From: Pictodentalium vernedei
Taxonomy: Eukaryota > Mollusca > Scaphopoda > Dentaliida > Dentaliidae
Reading direction: 5' to 3'
Assembly: GCA_031216915.1 (NCBI GenBank)
Contig: CM062296.1
Location: 143,572,344-143,636,343 of the forward strand
Length of the DNA: 64,000 nt
Shown one piece after another: positions 23,024 to 35,884 of the stretch. Position numbers and translations under genes: made by a program. The notes beneath the pieces were generated by a model. That model had not been told where the DNA came from, ran no database searches, and saw nothing but the letters and a program-made list of their open reading frames with translations. Within the stretch, counting starts at the first letter, position 1, and the number at the start of each line of letters is the position of its first letter.

Positions 23024-23111
23024 GTAACACCTTTGACAGCCCTGAAATTTGCAGAACTAACAGTGAAGGCAGGTTTCCCTGCAGGAACTATCAATATATT
23101 GCCAGGATCAG
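23024..23111 (+). CDS. ALDH1L1: ALDH1L exon D
   Basis: Acceptor ATTTTCTGTACAG, donor GTAAGA. Twenty-nine codons plus one base: [17 protein letters not shown], then [12 protein letters not shown] and the first base of Gly. This is the helix after the cofactor Lys and the strand ending in the LPGSG turn. The next exon is 18.3 kb away, the largest intron here. Confidence 0.95.
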
Positions 23112-23508
23112 GTAAGATGAACATCATTTAGGAGATATTGAAACTCCCTTTGTAGATTTATTAAATAATAAGGTTTCAGTGGATCCATGAATTTTTTCAA
23201 AGTCCAAGAATTTAGAAATTCCCTGCCACTGACCAAAAATGTTGCAATTCAACCTTCACCAACACCCATGCCCCCTGATGACATCAGGTCAATCAATGCA
23301 ATAATTTCTCCCATTGATGACCTTTCCCCCATGGCAACTCTGGGAAGTGAAGCCATGCTTGTTTGCTGTGGTAAACAACCTCTGTTTTACTTGTAAAATT
23401 GGACCCATTCAATTGGGTGGAAGTCCACTAAAATGGCCATCATGGATATAAATGATTGACTAAACTTGACTTTATCTCCGTGTTGTGATCAAGATTAAAA
23501 AACAATGA

Positions 23509-23935
23509 GTAGGCCTAAAAAAAATGAAAAATCTATTTCTCAGACCCTCTGGCATGGTCCTTTTGGCTGCCACATGCTCTCTTTTTATAACCAATGTAAA
23601 ACTTAAAAAAAATTAATATTAAATGGTTTATATCTGATATTTTACCAAAGTTAAAAAAAATTGGTAAATTTGTCCCATGAGTGCAAGAAGACTTTGCAGT
23701 GCTTTAGAATGGTAAAACCTTTTTGCTCTCTCAAGGGACGAAATACACCACCACCCATGCTATTCTGTAGATTATGAGGCTTAAAATTTAAAACAAACCA
23801 AGAACATGAACTTTTGATGGCAAATAAATAATTACAGAAATAAAAAATAACATAAAAAAAAATGCTAGCCCGCATGCAATTGTACAAATAACTGCCTGAG
23901 AAACAGAAGATCTACTTTGTGTAACCATAAATAAA
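23509..23935 (-). mobile_element. Fold-back MITE, second copy
   Basis: TAGGCCTAAAA..ATTTCTCAGACC at the left and GCCTGAGAAACAGA..TCTACTTTG at the right. It contains GGTTTATATCTGATATTTTAC and a CAAGGGACGAAATACACCAC stretch as in 10783-11204. Confidence 0.7.
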
Positions 23936-24038
23936 TAAATGATGACATTTCATGACATTAAATCTGTTAAGCTGTGACAAGTCAGCGTAACAGCATTCAC
24001 TCCATACGAAACTTGAAACATTTAGCAGATTAAATGCT

Positions 24039-24258
24039 TTAATCCTTTATCTAATGAGTCAGCTGCATCCACCCATATTTACAAATTAAGCAGTTGAACA
24101 AAAAAAAAGTGATCCCTCATGGGAACGAGCTCATTGGAACCGCCCACTCGCCTGCCCACCCGCATGCAATTTTACAAAAAATGGCCTGAGAAACAAGTTC
24201 TACTTTTGAGGCCTAAAATAATATATTTCGATATCGTGAGCAATGGGTAAAGGGTTAA
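24039..24258 (+). mobile_element. TTAA MITE, copy f, with inserted fold-back fragment
   Basis: TTAATCCTTTATCTAATGAG at the left and GGGTAAAGGGTTAA at the right. About 24145-24225 is foreign: GCATGCAATTTTACAAAAAA and GGCCTGAGAAACAAG belong to the fold-back MITE family. Confidence 0.7.
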
Positions 24259-24279
24259 GAATTCTTACAATTAAAATGT

Positions 24280-26465
24280 GCACTCAAAGCTGGTGGTGGT
24301 GTATTTCGTCCCTTGAGTGCAAGAAGGCTTTGCACAGTGCTAAAGCATTGCAAAGCCTTGTTGTACTCAAAGGACAAATTTATCAATTTTGTTACTAACT
24401 TGGGTAAAATATCAGACATAAACCATTTAATTTTTGTTTTTAGCTCATCTTGACAAAGTCAAGCTGAGCTAATCTAATCGCTTCCCATCCGTCGTCCGTC
24501 AACACCATGTTTTGGTCTTCTCCTCCAAAGCCACTGGGCCAATTCAAGTGAAAGTTTGTGTGAGTGATGGTCCCAAAGGGGCATTTCATTTTTGTTCAAC
24601 TCAGTATGCCCGGCCCCATAGGGAGGGAGTGGGGGAAAATGCTCCAAAATATTTTAAAAATCTTCTTCTCAAGAACCAGTGTGTGCAATGACTTGATATT
24701 TGCTATGGAGCTTCCATATGAGGTGTAGAATCAAGTTTGTTCAAACGAAGTTCGTAAAGTAATATTTGGCTTTGTAATAGGAGGGGTAAGATTTTTGGCC
24801 CTGCCCAAAATTTCTATTTTCTGAACCGATGGTCCTGAATGAACCAAATTTGGTTTGTGGTAGTATTGGGTCATAAGTACTTGACCCATGCAAAAAAAAA
24901 AATTCCCGCATCCCCGTGGGAACCATGGGAGCTAAAAATAGAAATATTTTCAAACGCCTATATTTCCCAAACCCCACGGAACAGAGAGCTTTTATTTGGT
25001 ATGAAGTATCCTTATGACCAGTAGAATTGAATGGTAAAAAAAAATTGCCATCGGTTATGTTAGGGTGTTCTGTAATGGGCATCGAAAAAATGCTGAGTCA
25101 GCATATTTGCAAAAATTAAAAAAAATCTTTTCTCCAGAACCAATCATCAGAATCTTTTGATATTTGGTATACAGCATTCATAGGGGGGTCAGATAAAAGT
25201 TTGTTGAAATAAAGCTCATTGGTTCATATTTGGGCTCTCTACAGGAGCCCGAAGTTTTAACATAGGGTAATATGGGGAATATTCTCTAAAAATCTACTTC
25301 TTCAGAACCACCAGTCAGAATCTTTTAATATTTGGTATACATCATTGTTATGAGGGTCAGATTCTAGATTGTTCAAACCAAGTCCCTAGGTTAATATTTG
25401 GGCTTCCTACGGAAGCCCAAATTTTATCTTTGTTCAATATGGAAGGTAATTTAAAAAAATCTTCTTCTTCAGATCCATCAGTCAGAATGCTTTGATATTT
25501 GGTATGCAACATCTCTATGGGGGTCAGATTCAAGTTTGTTCAAATCAAATCCCTAGGTATATATTTGGGCTCACTATGGTAGCCCAAATTTTTACTTAGT
25601 GCAATATGAGAAAATTTCTTTAAAAATCTTCTTCTTCAGATCCACCAGTCGGAATGCTTTTATATTTGGTATACAACATCTCTAGGGGGGTCAGATTCCA
25701 GGTTGTTCAATTCGAGTGCCTAGGTTAATATTTGGGCTCCATATGGGAACATGAAATTTAACTTAGTACAATATGAGGGAATTTCTTCAAAAATCTTCTT
25801 CTTCAGATTCACTTGTCAGAATGCTTTCACATTTGGTGTACAACATCTCTAGGGGGGTCAGATTCGACTTTGTTCAAATCGGATCCATAGGTCAATATTT
25901 GGGCTCGCTATGGTAGCCCAAATTTGAACTTAGTGCAATTCGAAGAAATTTCTTTACAATTTCTCTTCTTCAGATCCAACAGTCAGAATGCTTTCATATT
26001 CGGTACACAACATCTCTAGGGAAGTCAGATTTAACTGTGTTCAAATCAAGAGCCTGGGTTAATATTTGGGCTCTCTATGGGAGCCGGAATTGGCCATTTT
26101 GCTGAAGAATTAAAAATTTTGTATTCAGTACCCTCTAGAGGTACTAAGATTAATCCACATAGGTTGTATCAAGGGGCTTCATAGGGGAGCTCTGCATTTT
26201 ACTTATGATCAGCTGAAGAAAAGGCATGATGCCCAGATTATTTTTGTCACTCCTGAGGGACTCCAGGATTGACAGTGTAGTCTATGGAGATTGCTTGCTT
26301 AATGTAGACTCATTCTTGGACTCTGTTTAAATTGTGTTCTGTACAAGATGAGCGCTTCAGGCCCCGTGGGGCCTCTTGTTATTAAGTTTACGTTGGTTAT
26401 AAAAAGAGAGTATGCGGCAGCCAAAAGGACCATGCGGGCAGACCTGAGAAACAGATTTTTAATTT
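24280..26465 (+). mobile_element. Fold-back MITE, third copy, split by HINE copy 2
   Basis: The left part (24280-24441) has the CGTCCCTTGAGTGCAAGAAG palindrome and AAACCATTTAATTTTTG. The right part (26381-26465) has GGTTATAAAAAGAGAGTATG and GCAGCCAAAAGGACCATGCG. The intact relative at 48960-49206 shows these adjacent. Confidence 0.75.
24442..26380 (+). mobile_element. HINE family 1, copy 2
   Basis: Nearly identical to copy 1 (8351-10209), with one extra core unit around 25960-26090 that copy 1 lost. Same 5' hairpin, 3' AAGATGAGC, AGGCCCCGTGGGGCCT hairpin and CTTGTT end. It sits in a T-run inside a fold-back MITE. Confidence 0.75.
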
Positions 26466-27014
26466 TTTTAGGCCTAATGCATTTTCTGTAACTATACACA
26501 GATTTACTTTGCAGGATTTTTCTGGAATTCAGCATTTTTATGGAGTTTTAAAAAAAACGTTTCCATTATTTCTAAATCTCGGAACCAACATTCAGTGTTC
26601 TCTGAACAGCAACTGACTTGGCAAGTCTGTGATATCCCCAAACTGAACTAATCTAAAAACCTATGGTGTACATGTTTTGAGGCCACAAAGTTTATAGTCA
26701 GAATTAGGCCCTTCCTTTTGTTGTGAAATATCTTGATCCTCCAAATTAAGGGGACAGATCAGATGTAGAATTGTCTGTATCTGCTTGGGAATGGAGGTAT
26801 AGAAACTTAAGATACAGCTAAGTATCCATTGCTTCTGGCATCTATGATGCTGGTCGAGTTCAGTCATCACTTTCGTCAGATGCAACAAAACAGACTTGAC
26901 CAAATTAATAAATATTCATTGCAAATTATCCTGTGAGTAATTTGTTCATTCCCAAACAGAAAAAAAATCACCTGATCAGATCGGCTTGCATAAACTGACT
27001 CTCCAGTAATTATA
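26466..27014. other. Intronic sequence, nothing recognised
   Basis: AT-rich. CAGCAACTGACTTG (26607) also occurs at 49436, so it may be repeat-derived. No exon or clear element ends. Confidence 0.5.
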
Positions 27015-27345
27015 CAGTTGAATTCTCTTAATTGAATATCCATTTTGCCAGTGAAAATTATTCAATTAACAGGAGTATACAATTAACAGGGATTTGGTCA
27101 GTTTCCTGTGTTCTGGAGGTAAACATAGAGCTCTGTCAAACAAGATATAATAGAATAAATGCCAGTGCATTGGCTGTAGTGAGGCCAAAAAGGTTGATAA
27201 TCAAGGGGAATTTGTTGCGTGCCACAGTAATTTTTTCGACACATTATAAAAATTTATATACAATTAACAGGAGTTTACTCTACAACCCATATGCAATTAA
27301 CAGATCAAATTTGTACTGAAGGTATGGTAAATGGTTTTGTGTTTG
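27015..27345 (-). mobile_element. pogo-like MITE, truncated copy
   Basis: TA then CAGTTGAATTCTCTTAATTG. It contains GCCAGTGAAAATTATTCAAT and GTCAAACAAGATATAATAGA as in 17605-18041 reversed. The right end is not preserved. Confidence 0.65.
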
Positions 27346-28252
27346 AAAATTATATTCTTTATTGACTAAAGTGAATTTTTTTATTTGATTGGTTGATAGA
27401 TACGTGGTATGAGACCATATTCATTGAAACCCACGATACGTCCACCCAGCCACTGACAAATTTCCCATACCCAGTGGAAGCTTCGTTCCGAAATCTACAA
27501 ATTGTCCATACCCTGTAGAAGACGCGTTCATTGAAATCAATTTACCGATAACTGGAAGGCGGAAGTCAGATGGCACAACAAATGTTTGTATGATCGTACC
27601 ATACCAGAATATAGTTGAAAAGCACAAAAAATCCCCCCCAAAACTGTGTGGCTCAATAGTCAAAGATAAAGTTCCTCCTCCTTGCATGTTCACATAAATG
27701 AAATACTTCAAAGTCAATAGATACATGTAAATTTGTTATCCCATGTCTGATCACGGCCTGCTCTATTCGCAAAAATCGTCATTCCAGTTTTACAGTGTAC
27801 ATGTATTATATTTTAATTTTTTATCTCCAAAATATAGCTCATGACCCCTTATTGGAATGAGCTTGTCGAGTACCCTCCAATGTGGGGGTCATAAGCTATG
27901 TTTTTGAGACAAAAAAGAAAAAAAGAAATTCAATAATTTTTTTATACTAGTCAAATCGGCATATTTTCACAAAAACTCTTTTGCACAAAATTTCCACAGA
28001 AGCCTGTATGGCTCAACAATGGAAGATAAAAGATCTCATGCTGTTTGTGTTCACAGATGAAATAGATTGTACTTCTAAAATGGAAAGTCAATAGATAAAT
28101 TTGTTACCCCGTGTCGGATCACGTGGTACGGGTGTTTACCTACCCGAAGCCAGCCGTATCCCATGAGGCCGAAATGGGATATGGCTGGCTTCGGGTAGGT
28201 AAAAACTTGTACCACGTGATCAGACATGGAGTAACTAATAATATTCGTTCTT
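27346..28252. other. Intronic sequence with MITE and palindrome fragments
   Basis: 27835-27935 is a degenerate arm pair of the TTAA MITE family (CTCATGACCCCTTATTGG, GGGGGTCATAAGC). GGAAAGTCAATAGAT / AAAGTCAATAGATACATG flanks suggest two related pieces. The clear structure is the palindrome at 28103-28235. Confidence 0.5.
28103..28235. repeat. 133-bp palindrome
   Basis: Outer arms GTTACCCCGTGTCGGATCAC and GTGATCAGACATGGAGTAAC; inner arms ACCTACCCGAAGCCAGCC and GGCTGGCTTCGGGTAGGT; loop GAGGCCGAA. A few mismatches. Confidence 0.85.
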
Positions 28253-28668
28253 TAGTGGAACCTTGTTAATTGTATAGCTCCTTTGCCAGTGAAAATTATC
28301 CAGTATACAATTAAGAGATTGTGTCACTTTCCTGTATTCTAGAGATAAACTTAGCACTTACTCTATTTTATCTTGTTTGACAGAGCTCCATGAGCTCTCT
28401 CAAACAGGATATAATAGATTAAATGCCTGTATTGGATGTACTGAAGCCAAATAGGTCTCTAAACAAAGGAAAACTGGGGAGAGTCGGGATAATTTCTTGA
28501 CAGGTTACAAGATTTTTTATTCAATTGACAGGAGTTTACCCTATAAGCTATATTCAGTTAGCAAGTCAAATTTGTACTGGAGGTATGGTAAGTGTTTGTG
28601 TTGAGAAATTGTATTCAATTAACAGGGTTATTCAGTTAAGAGATATTCAGTTAAGTGGGCTCCACCAT
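28253..28668 (-). mobile_element. pogo-like MITE, third copy
   Basis: Left end AGTGGAACCTTGTTAATTG, right end TTAAGTGGGCTCCAC. It shares the TATCTTGTTTGACAGAGCTC hairpin with 17605-18041. Confidence 0.75.
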
Positions 28669-28914
28669 ATTAGGGAGACCAATCAAGATTTTCAACATTT
28701 AGCCTTTCGGCTGCACTTTGAAAAACTTGATTGGTCTATCACATGAATTCACTGAGCAGCTATCTACTTTATGAATTCAGGTCGTATCACGAACCAGGCC
28801 TGAAAAAGCAGCCTTTTGGGTTCAAAGGGTTAATAATAATATTGTTGACCAGCATTACATTATTTTCTGACTCAATGTGTTGAAATTCAACAGAATAGAA
28901 ATATTCTTTAACAC

Positions 28915-29519
28915 GGTTCATTCCCACCAGACCAATTCCCTTTAGACCAATTCCCACGAGGCCAATTCTCAAAAGACCAATTCTCCTTAGATCAATTGAT
29001 GTGTTCTACTTTTAAAATAATTCTATATCAATAATTTGATATATTTATAAATATTTATAAATGTATTTAATGTTATTGATATTCAAGCCTGAAAATAAGC
29101 AGTCTGTCATTTGCAGAATGAGGTCCCCAGAGGGTGAATTTGCTGATGCTATCTCATACAGTGGACCAGTTTATCCTCTGGGTACCTCTTTCTGTTACTG
29201 TTGAGACCTTGATTCAGGTTGAGGTTCAAAGAGGGTAAATTTAGTGATGCTACCCTGCTCTGCAGGGTAGCATCACCAAATTCATCCTCTGGGGACCTCA
29301 GTTTTGGTAAAATGTTATATGTACAGAGCTATCCTTAAATGTTATAAACCTCTATTTTTTGTATGTTATGCATATAAATATTTTTTTTATCTAATAAAAA
29401 TAAATGTTTTCTTAATTATCCTTAATCAACTCTTAATCAATAGCAGTATGTTGTTGGTCTAAGGGGAATTGGTCTCTTGGAAATTGGCCTAAAGGGAATT
29501 GGTCTAGTGGGAAAACACC
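28915..29519. mobile_element. MULE-like MITE with perfect 9-bp target duplication
   Basis: CTTTAACAC flanks both sides (28906-28914 and 29520-29528). The ends are long imperfect inverted repeats (GGTTCATTCCCACCAGACCA; reverse of the right end GGTGTTTTCCCACTAGACCA), each followed by reiterated AGACCAATTC. The centre has a second inverted pair, GAGGTCCCCAGAGGGTGAAT and a TTCATCCTCTGGGGACCTC stretch. The 9-bp duplication is typical of Mutator. No transposase. Confidence 0.8.
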
Positions 29520-29565
29520 CTTTAACACATCCATTTGTTAACGCCTAAAGGGGGGGGGGGGGGGG

Positions 29566-29915
29566 TGCGGTGGCTCAGTAGGTAGAGGTGCGGCTGCAAG
29601 CCGAGAGGTCCTCGGTTCGAATCACACCTGCGGCAACCGCGTTGTGTCCTTGGGCAAGACACTTCACCCCATTGCCCGTGTGGGGGCACGGTGGCGCTGT
29701 GTACTAAGGCGTACTGCACGTCGATGGTGCACTTGTCTTCAACCAATGCTAACCCTGCTTGTGTGGAGTTAGTATGTTGGGGAACTGACAGTTGCTCGCC
29801 ATTGCTCGGTGGTTCTCTCTGGGTACTCCGGCTTCCTCCACCCGTAAAACTGTCATGGTCATGATTAGCCATTGTGCAGAAGTATGTGACCTTAAACTCC
29901 AATAAATAAAATAAT
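29566..29915 (+). mobile_element. tRNA-derived SINE, best preserved copy
   Basis: A box TGGCTCAGTAGG (29571-29582) and B box GGTTCGAATCA (29614-29624) have tRNA-like spacing, so it has an internal RNA polymerase III promoter. The body has TGTCCTTGGGCAAGACAC, a GTACTGCACGTCGATGGTG stretch and TACTCCGGCTTCCTCC. The tail is GTGACCTTAAACTCCAATAA. A 17-G run precedes it. Confidence 0.85.
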
Positions 29916-30505
29916 GTCTAATTGGGGCGGAGTGGTTCATTGGTTATGCATAGGACTTCAAACTGAAAGATCCATGGTTTGATAACCACAACAAGTGACA
30001 GCTTAACATTTCCCGAAATCGCTGTATTTTTTCAAACATTTTATTGTTGAATATCCCAGGGATAGTTGAAGCTCTTTCACTAAAAAATATATCGTATGAT
30101 AGCCATTTGAAGGCTTGGCAATTTCAGGAGAGCAATTTTTTAGCTCTCCTTACTGCCCTCCTGAAAGAATTAAGGAGAGCGAAAAACTGCCCTCCTAAAT
30201 ATTTTGGTCTGGGATGATTGAGATTACATGTATTATGCTCACATTAAATTTTTGTTGTAAATTTCATTTTGAAAGTGGTTTAGTGGTAAAAGGTAATGGC
30301 TGCAACCATACCCAAACACAGTTGCAATCATTTGAAGCAAAATGGGTCACAGCAATATTTTTTTTTTCTGTCAGTTTCAAGTTCAACAACTGACATCACA
30401 GCTTGAGGGGTAATTATTCAAGGAATATTGACACCATAATATACTACCATTACTACTATCCTGTCACTTGTAGCACTTGCACCAGGATGTGACTGTAGAT
30501 TCAAG

Positions 30506-30615
30506 CAGACCTGTTGTCCAAGAAAGTCATATGCCTACCACTACCACCTTCAACCCCCCAAGGGGGGTTGAAGGTGGTAGTGGTAGGCGTATGACTTTCT
30601 TGGACAACAGGTCTG
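30506..30615. repeat. 110-bp near-perfect palindrome, second copy
   Basis: Same 54-bp arms as 18923-19032 with the AA centre. One arm mismatch (CATATGCC against GGCGTATG). Confidence 0.9.
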
Positions 30616-30821
30616 GGTACACACACAGGTCTTGTCCAGTTTGTATTCGGTTGTTGAGTGAGACATCTAAATGTCTAAGAGATTTTGCTTTGCCTTAGTA
30701 AAGTTAATAAAATCACTCATGTAATAGTCTGTTGGTTTCAGTTTCAATGAGTTCGTTCAACTGGATACTTAAAATGCTGTGTAAAGCTAATTGCTCACCT
30801 AAGCTGATTGAGGAGAGCGAT

Positions 30822-31023
30822 ATTTTTATACTGTACCAATGACCCAGACATAGCTGGTGCTAACTCTTAAAATATAGGGCCAAACACAAATTTTGCCCCC
30901 CAATCCCCAAAATTTGCATCTAAAACTAAAGAAAACATGTCCTAAAAGGCCCTCCACACTTCGCCCCTACTGCGCATGCGCAGTGTCAAGGACGTTCCGA
31001 AATTGGCGCCATTTATCATTCTA
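30822..31023 (+). repeat. DIRS copy B left inverted terminal repeat
   Basis: Starts ATTTTTATACTGTACC. It carries GTCCTAAAAGGCCC where copy A has GTCCTGAGAGGCCC. Palindrome ACTGCGCATGCGCAGT at 30969-30984. Confidence 0.9.
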
Positions 31024-34000
31024 AGTTTGGCCCTTCATCAGTTAACATCTGACTGATCTTTGTGCTTTTAAATCTCAGTTTAAATGATGCCAGACACATA
31101 AATATTAGTGAAATGGTGATTCTAAGGAGGATAGAGAAGGAGGAGAGGAAAAGAATGTGTGACAGAATATTATCAGGGCTGTAACTTAAAATTTTTTAAT
31201 GAAATTATGTTAAGTTACCTATTTTCAAGGCAGCAGCCATTTTGTTGTCATTCTGATGATTTAGTTACACTGTTTTTACAAGTGTTTTCCTCTCTCCCTG
31301 TCCTTTAAGTTCCCCCTTGCTATTCTCCCATGCTTTTGGCATAGTTTCTGTAATTATTATTACTAAAATTTCTTGGGAGTTTTAGCTGAATAACAGAATG
31401 AATTCTGTTCTTTCCCCATGTTTACGTCTTCACCTACGGGTGGTTAGGCGTTGTGTTCTGCATCTACCATCTGATGTTCTGCAGTTTCTTCCCTGGAAGT
31501 CTCAGTTTTGCATCAGATAGTGTATTTTTGGTAACTGATTTCGGGCCTGGGTGCCTGGAGTCTTATTTTAGTGTTTTTACACTCATTGTTTACATTTACA
31601 ACAGCCCTCTGTGTGAGGGGGGGATTTCTAAAAAATAATATCTTTATGTTATTTTAATCATAACTAGATACATTATTATTGTTCGTAAGTGTTGAATAAA
31701 TTGTTTAAAATATTTTTAAAATTTTTGTCTACACTTAGGCTTGGGATCCATTGGGGCTCAACGTTACTTTTCAGAAACTTGGGCTGTTCTGAAAAAATAT
31801 TTTTTCAAAATATTTTGATTTCAATTATTTTTTCTATATTAATGGATCATATTATTATTATGTATTTTGATTGCCAGGGGTTAGTGCGAGTACCAGGACT
31901 TGTTTTCTTTTCACATTGAAAGGATATTGATCAATTGTTTTAAGAGGAAGTCTTCCTCTGACTTTATTATCATTCTATATGTGGTCAGTGTACTCGCATT
32001 AACTCCTGTTCTGTATCGTATGATTTCGATGACAATATGGGAAGCGTATGTCACGGTATGTTGTTGGGGATTTGGACACTCCGGTCCTTTCCCCGCAGGG
32101 TCACTCTACTTTATCAATTTCTATTTCAGACGATCAAGATTAGGGTGATGTATCTGTGATGTCTTCCAACAGTGTGCCTCCGTCGTCACTATTAATGAAG
32201 GGCTAGCGGAAAAGTGCTCATGTTATACGCCAATTGCCTAAGAGGACCCTAGTAGGTTCGACGGCCTTTGACGTCCGCTAGCTCGCCCGGTGTAGCGTCC
32301 ATTCACCGAATGGTTCGGCAGCCGGGTTCGTCCGTTGCGGTCTAGAAGGAATTTTGGGGTGATGCGAGCACTATAAAATTAACTTAATGCACACCCAGTG
32401 ACGGCGGATCGGAGGGAGAACGGAGGAAGCCTTTTAGTCCGGTTCATAGCTCGTTCCGGTCCATCCGGACGGCAAGCGAGAGAGGCCCCTCTCTCGTTCA
32501 ACAACATCTGGCCCCAGATGTTGTGGTACAAAATGTGTCGCTAGCGGAGCATACGTCCGTCGCTCGGGACGCTCCGTTGTATAGGCAGTCCGCTGAGACT
32601 GCTAAGGCTTCCTCTTCTCGTCAGCGCACACGACCGCACCTTGGCTGCGTGACCGCCGATATATTACCAGCTTCGCCGATCAAGGATTCTTCGGCGACCA
32701 GGTCACACCATCCGGCAGCCAGGGATTCGAGACCGATGGACTCTGGACGTTCGCATAGGAAAAGTATGCGGGAGCCATCTGATGCGGAGCTGCCCTCGGC
32801 GAAGCAGCGATAGACTGCGCCTCCGCAGGTCTCGACGCCGGACATTCTTGTGCACATAGCACAGCTTATCGCAGCATCCCAGCAGCCGACAGAAACGGAG
32901 TCGGATCGAGAATTATCCGACAGCGCTGGGTCGGTAGCCGGGGACTCGAGGCCTGCAGACTCCGGACGTTCGCATACGAAGTGTGCGGGAGTCAACGTAC
33001 ACGGAGCTTCCGGCGGCAATGCATCGTAAGTCCGCTACTGCACAGGCCTCGGGAACGGACGTGCTTTCCTTAATAGCACAGTTTATCGCAGCATCCCAGC
33101 ATCAACTGAATCTGTCGCATATATTTTATCCGACGATGCTGGGTTGGGACGCTCCGCGGAAGCGGGTACGGACGTCCGAAAGTTTCATCCGGTCCGACGG
33201 GATACCGAAAGGGATTCGGAGGATTTCAAGCTTTCCCTTTTGGAACAACATATGCTGCGATGCCGGATAAGAAACTGATAGCGTCGGTGGACTTAGAAAT
33301 TTTTGGTTCGGTTCAGGGACATCGTCCCTCAGTTCCGACATAGTCCAATAATGTCACACAAACTTTCGAATTATTGAACGACGCTATATATATTATTATT
33401 TTATGCTTGCTATCCAAGCATTTCTGGTTTCTTGTTCGAAGAGTTATGGAGATGTCTTTCAAAAGTGTGCCTCTGTCGTCATAGTTAATGAAGAGTTAGC
33501 GGCAATAAGTGCTCATGGAATATGTCTATCGCTTACGGAGTGACATTCGCTAGCTCACCCGGTGTAGCGTACATTCATCGAATGGTTCGGCTGCCGGGTT
33601 TGTCCGTTGCGGTCTAGGAAGGAGATTTGGGTGATGCGAGCACTTTAATTACTTTAGTACTCACCCAGTGATGGCAGATTGAGGACAGATCGGAGGAAGC
33701 CAACAACATAGGGGACCGCATGTTGTGGTTCAGATATTTTACATTCGGAGCATATGTCCGTTGCTCGGGACGCTCCGTTATATTGACAGTCCGAGAGACT
33801 GTCTTTAATGCTTCCTCATCCTCACAGCAGGGCACACGACCGCACATTGGCTACGTGACCTCGAGTATCCGATCAGTTTCGGCATTCAGTGATTCCACGG
33901 CGAATAGGTCGCGCCATCTGGTAGCCAAGGGACACGAGGCCTATACACTCTGTTCGCTCGCATATTGGAAGTATGCACGGGGTAACGATCACGGAGCTTC

Positions 34001-34740
34001 CAGCGGCAATGCATCGTAAGACCGCTTCTCCTCAGGCCTCAGTGACGGACGTGCTATCCGAGTTAGCACAGTTGTTTCGCAGCATCCCAGCAATTGACAG
34101 TTTCTCGGTCGAATCAGGAATTATCCGACGGCGCTGGGTCGGTGCGGTCCGCGGTTGCATCAGCTACGGACGACCGAACGCTTTATAGGGTCCGACAGGA
34201 TGGCGAAAGGGATTCGAAAGATTTCGAGTTTTCCCTTTAGTAGTATCGGAAGATGCCTTTCATATCTTCTGGCATTTCTTCCAGTGATTATTTTTCGGAC
34301 TTCATTGCTGCGATCTTGGATAAGAGACTTATAGCGTCATTGGACTCGGATTTTTCGATCGGTACAGGGACATTGTCCCTGACTTACCGACGCAGTCCAA
34401 TATTGTCATTACAACATGTGTTTTATTTTTCGACGCTATATATTTATATATATATACAAGCCTGCTACTAAGCATGATAGTTTAGTTTCTTGTCCGCGTG
34501 GCTCATTTCTGCCATTTTATCATTTTTACAAATAGTTTATTTTGGCAGAGCAGGGCATACCGAGAGTTCATATGCGTCTAGACGGTGTGATTAAAGACTG
34601 CATATATTCTTTTTCGCCGTTTATGTCTTTTCCAATTTCAATGTTGGGAACGACATTATGTATAGTAGACTTAACTTAGACGCTGTATTATACGTAATCC
34701 GCCTTACTGAGGCGTTATCATTACGTCTTCAAGAAAAGAT

Positions 34741-35730
34741 TTACGGGATATTATTCTCAATGTAATTTCTTTTGAGGGCAGTAGTTTGTTCACGTATAAC
34801 TCCGCCCTTCAGTGGCTGATTGGAGTTGGTTAGACGTGACGCAGCCCTAGCTACATCCACACGCGTGGATAGTAAGGTTAAGAACTCTCTCAGAGTCGCT
34901 TCGTTCTCGGAGGAGCTTCTCTTCGACGGCAACTTTCCGGCAGTCCATGAATTGCTCGATTTATACATTCTCTTGTCTATCTAGTGTTACAAGAGATTCA
35001 GACTGGGGCAAACATTCGGTGGTTGACTCAGAGAGTGCCGCCGCAGTTGCCAGACCCGAGTGTGGCTGTTATGAAGGTTGCCAGTCAAACAGATTGGGAT
35101 ATATACTGATCCCTACGGATTCGAAGTGCCAGGGTCTTTGGGTTCCGCAGTCTTTTAGCTATCAGTTTAACTTCCGCGGAATAATGTTTTTTAGGCTTGC
35201 TTTATGTCATTGCATGAACATTATTCAGAAACGCATGCCCAAATTCCTGTCCTTTAATTCGACAGTAGTGGCGTATCTCCGGAATCAGGGAGGCACTCTT
35301 TCGTTTCCGTTATTCAATTTAATGGAAAGAATCCGTCTGTTGGTTATAGTACACCAAGTTCAGTTTTGGTCTGTCATATTCTGGGTCGTCTGATTGTTTT
35401 ATCGGACTCCCGTTTCTCTTACGGGTCGCTTGTTGCTGTCAGAATGGACTCTCAACAAACAAGTATTCAATCAGATTTGCTATCTATGGGAGCGCCCAAT
35501 GATGATTTATTTATGACACAGCTTGCTAATCAATTGCAGACGTATGTGTTGGCTTGTCCAGATCTCTGAGCTAATAGTGTTAACGCTCTATTGATCTATA
35601 GGACGGAATGATAGGATACGCGTATCCTCCGGCGCTGTTGTTTTAGCAGGTATTGTTAAGATAAACAACCACAATACATTTCTGTTGATAGCATCTCTAT
35701 CTTCACAGAGATCATGAGTAATTTACTCTC
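34741..35730 (+). pseudogene. DIRS copy B RT-connection and RNase H remnant
   Basis: Same motif blocks as copy A (TDWD, STVVAYLRNQGGT, WTLNKQVF, LANQLQTYV, YAYPPALL). One local frame in copy B is longer (34947-35393). The stop after YVLACPDL is shared with copy A. DDLFM near 35500 is closer to the family consensus than copy A. Confidence 0.75.
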
Positions 35731-35884
35731 TTGTCTACTGTGGATCTTAACGTGAAATCTTCCTCTATGTGAGGATCTTTTTTCACTGGGTAAATCGTGT
35801 CATCTTTATCACAACCAGCAAGGTCGCAACCTTCATGTATTCCGTTGTGTGGTCCGTATTGCATTGTAAGCACTGTACTGGACG

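Noticed and set aside
29571..29624. A functional tRNA gene at the SINE head
   Set aside because: A and B boxes are present but the cloverleaf arms do not close and the sequence continues into a SINE body; the same head recurs at 15811, 18511 and 50713.
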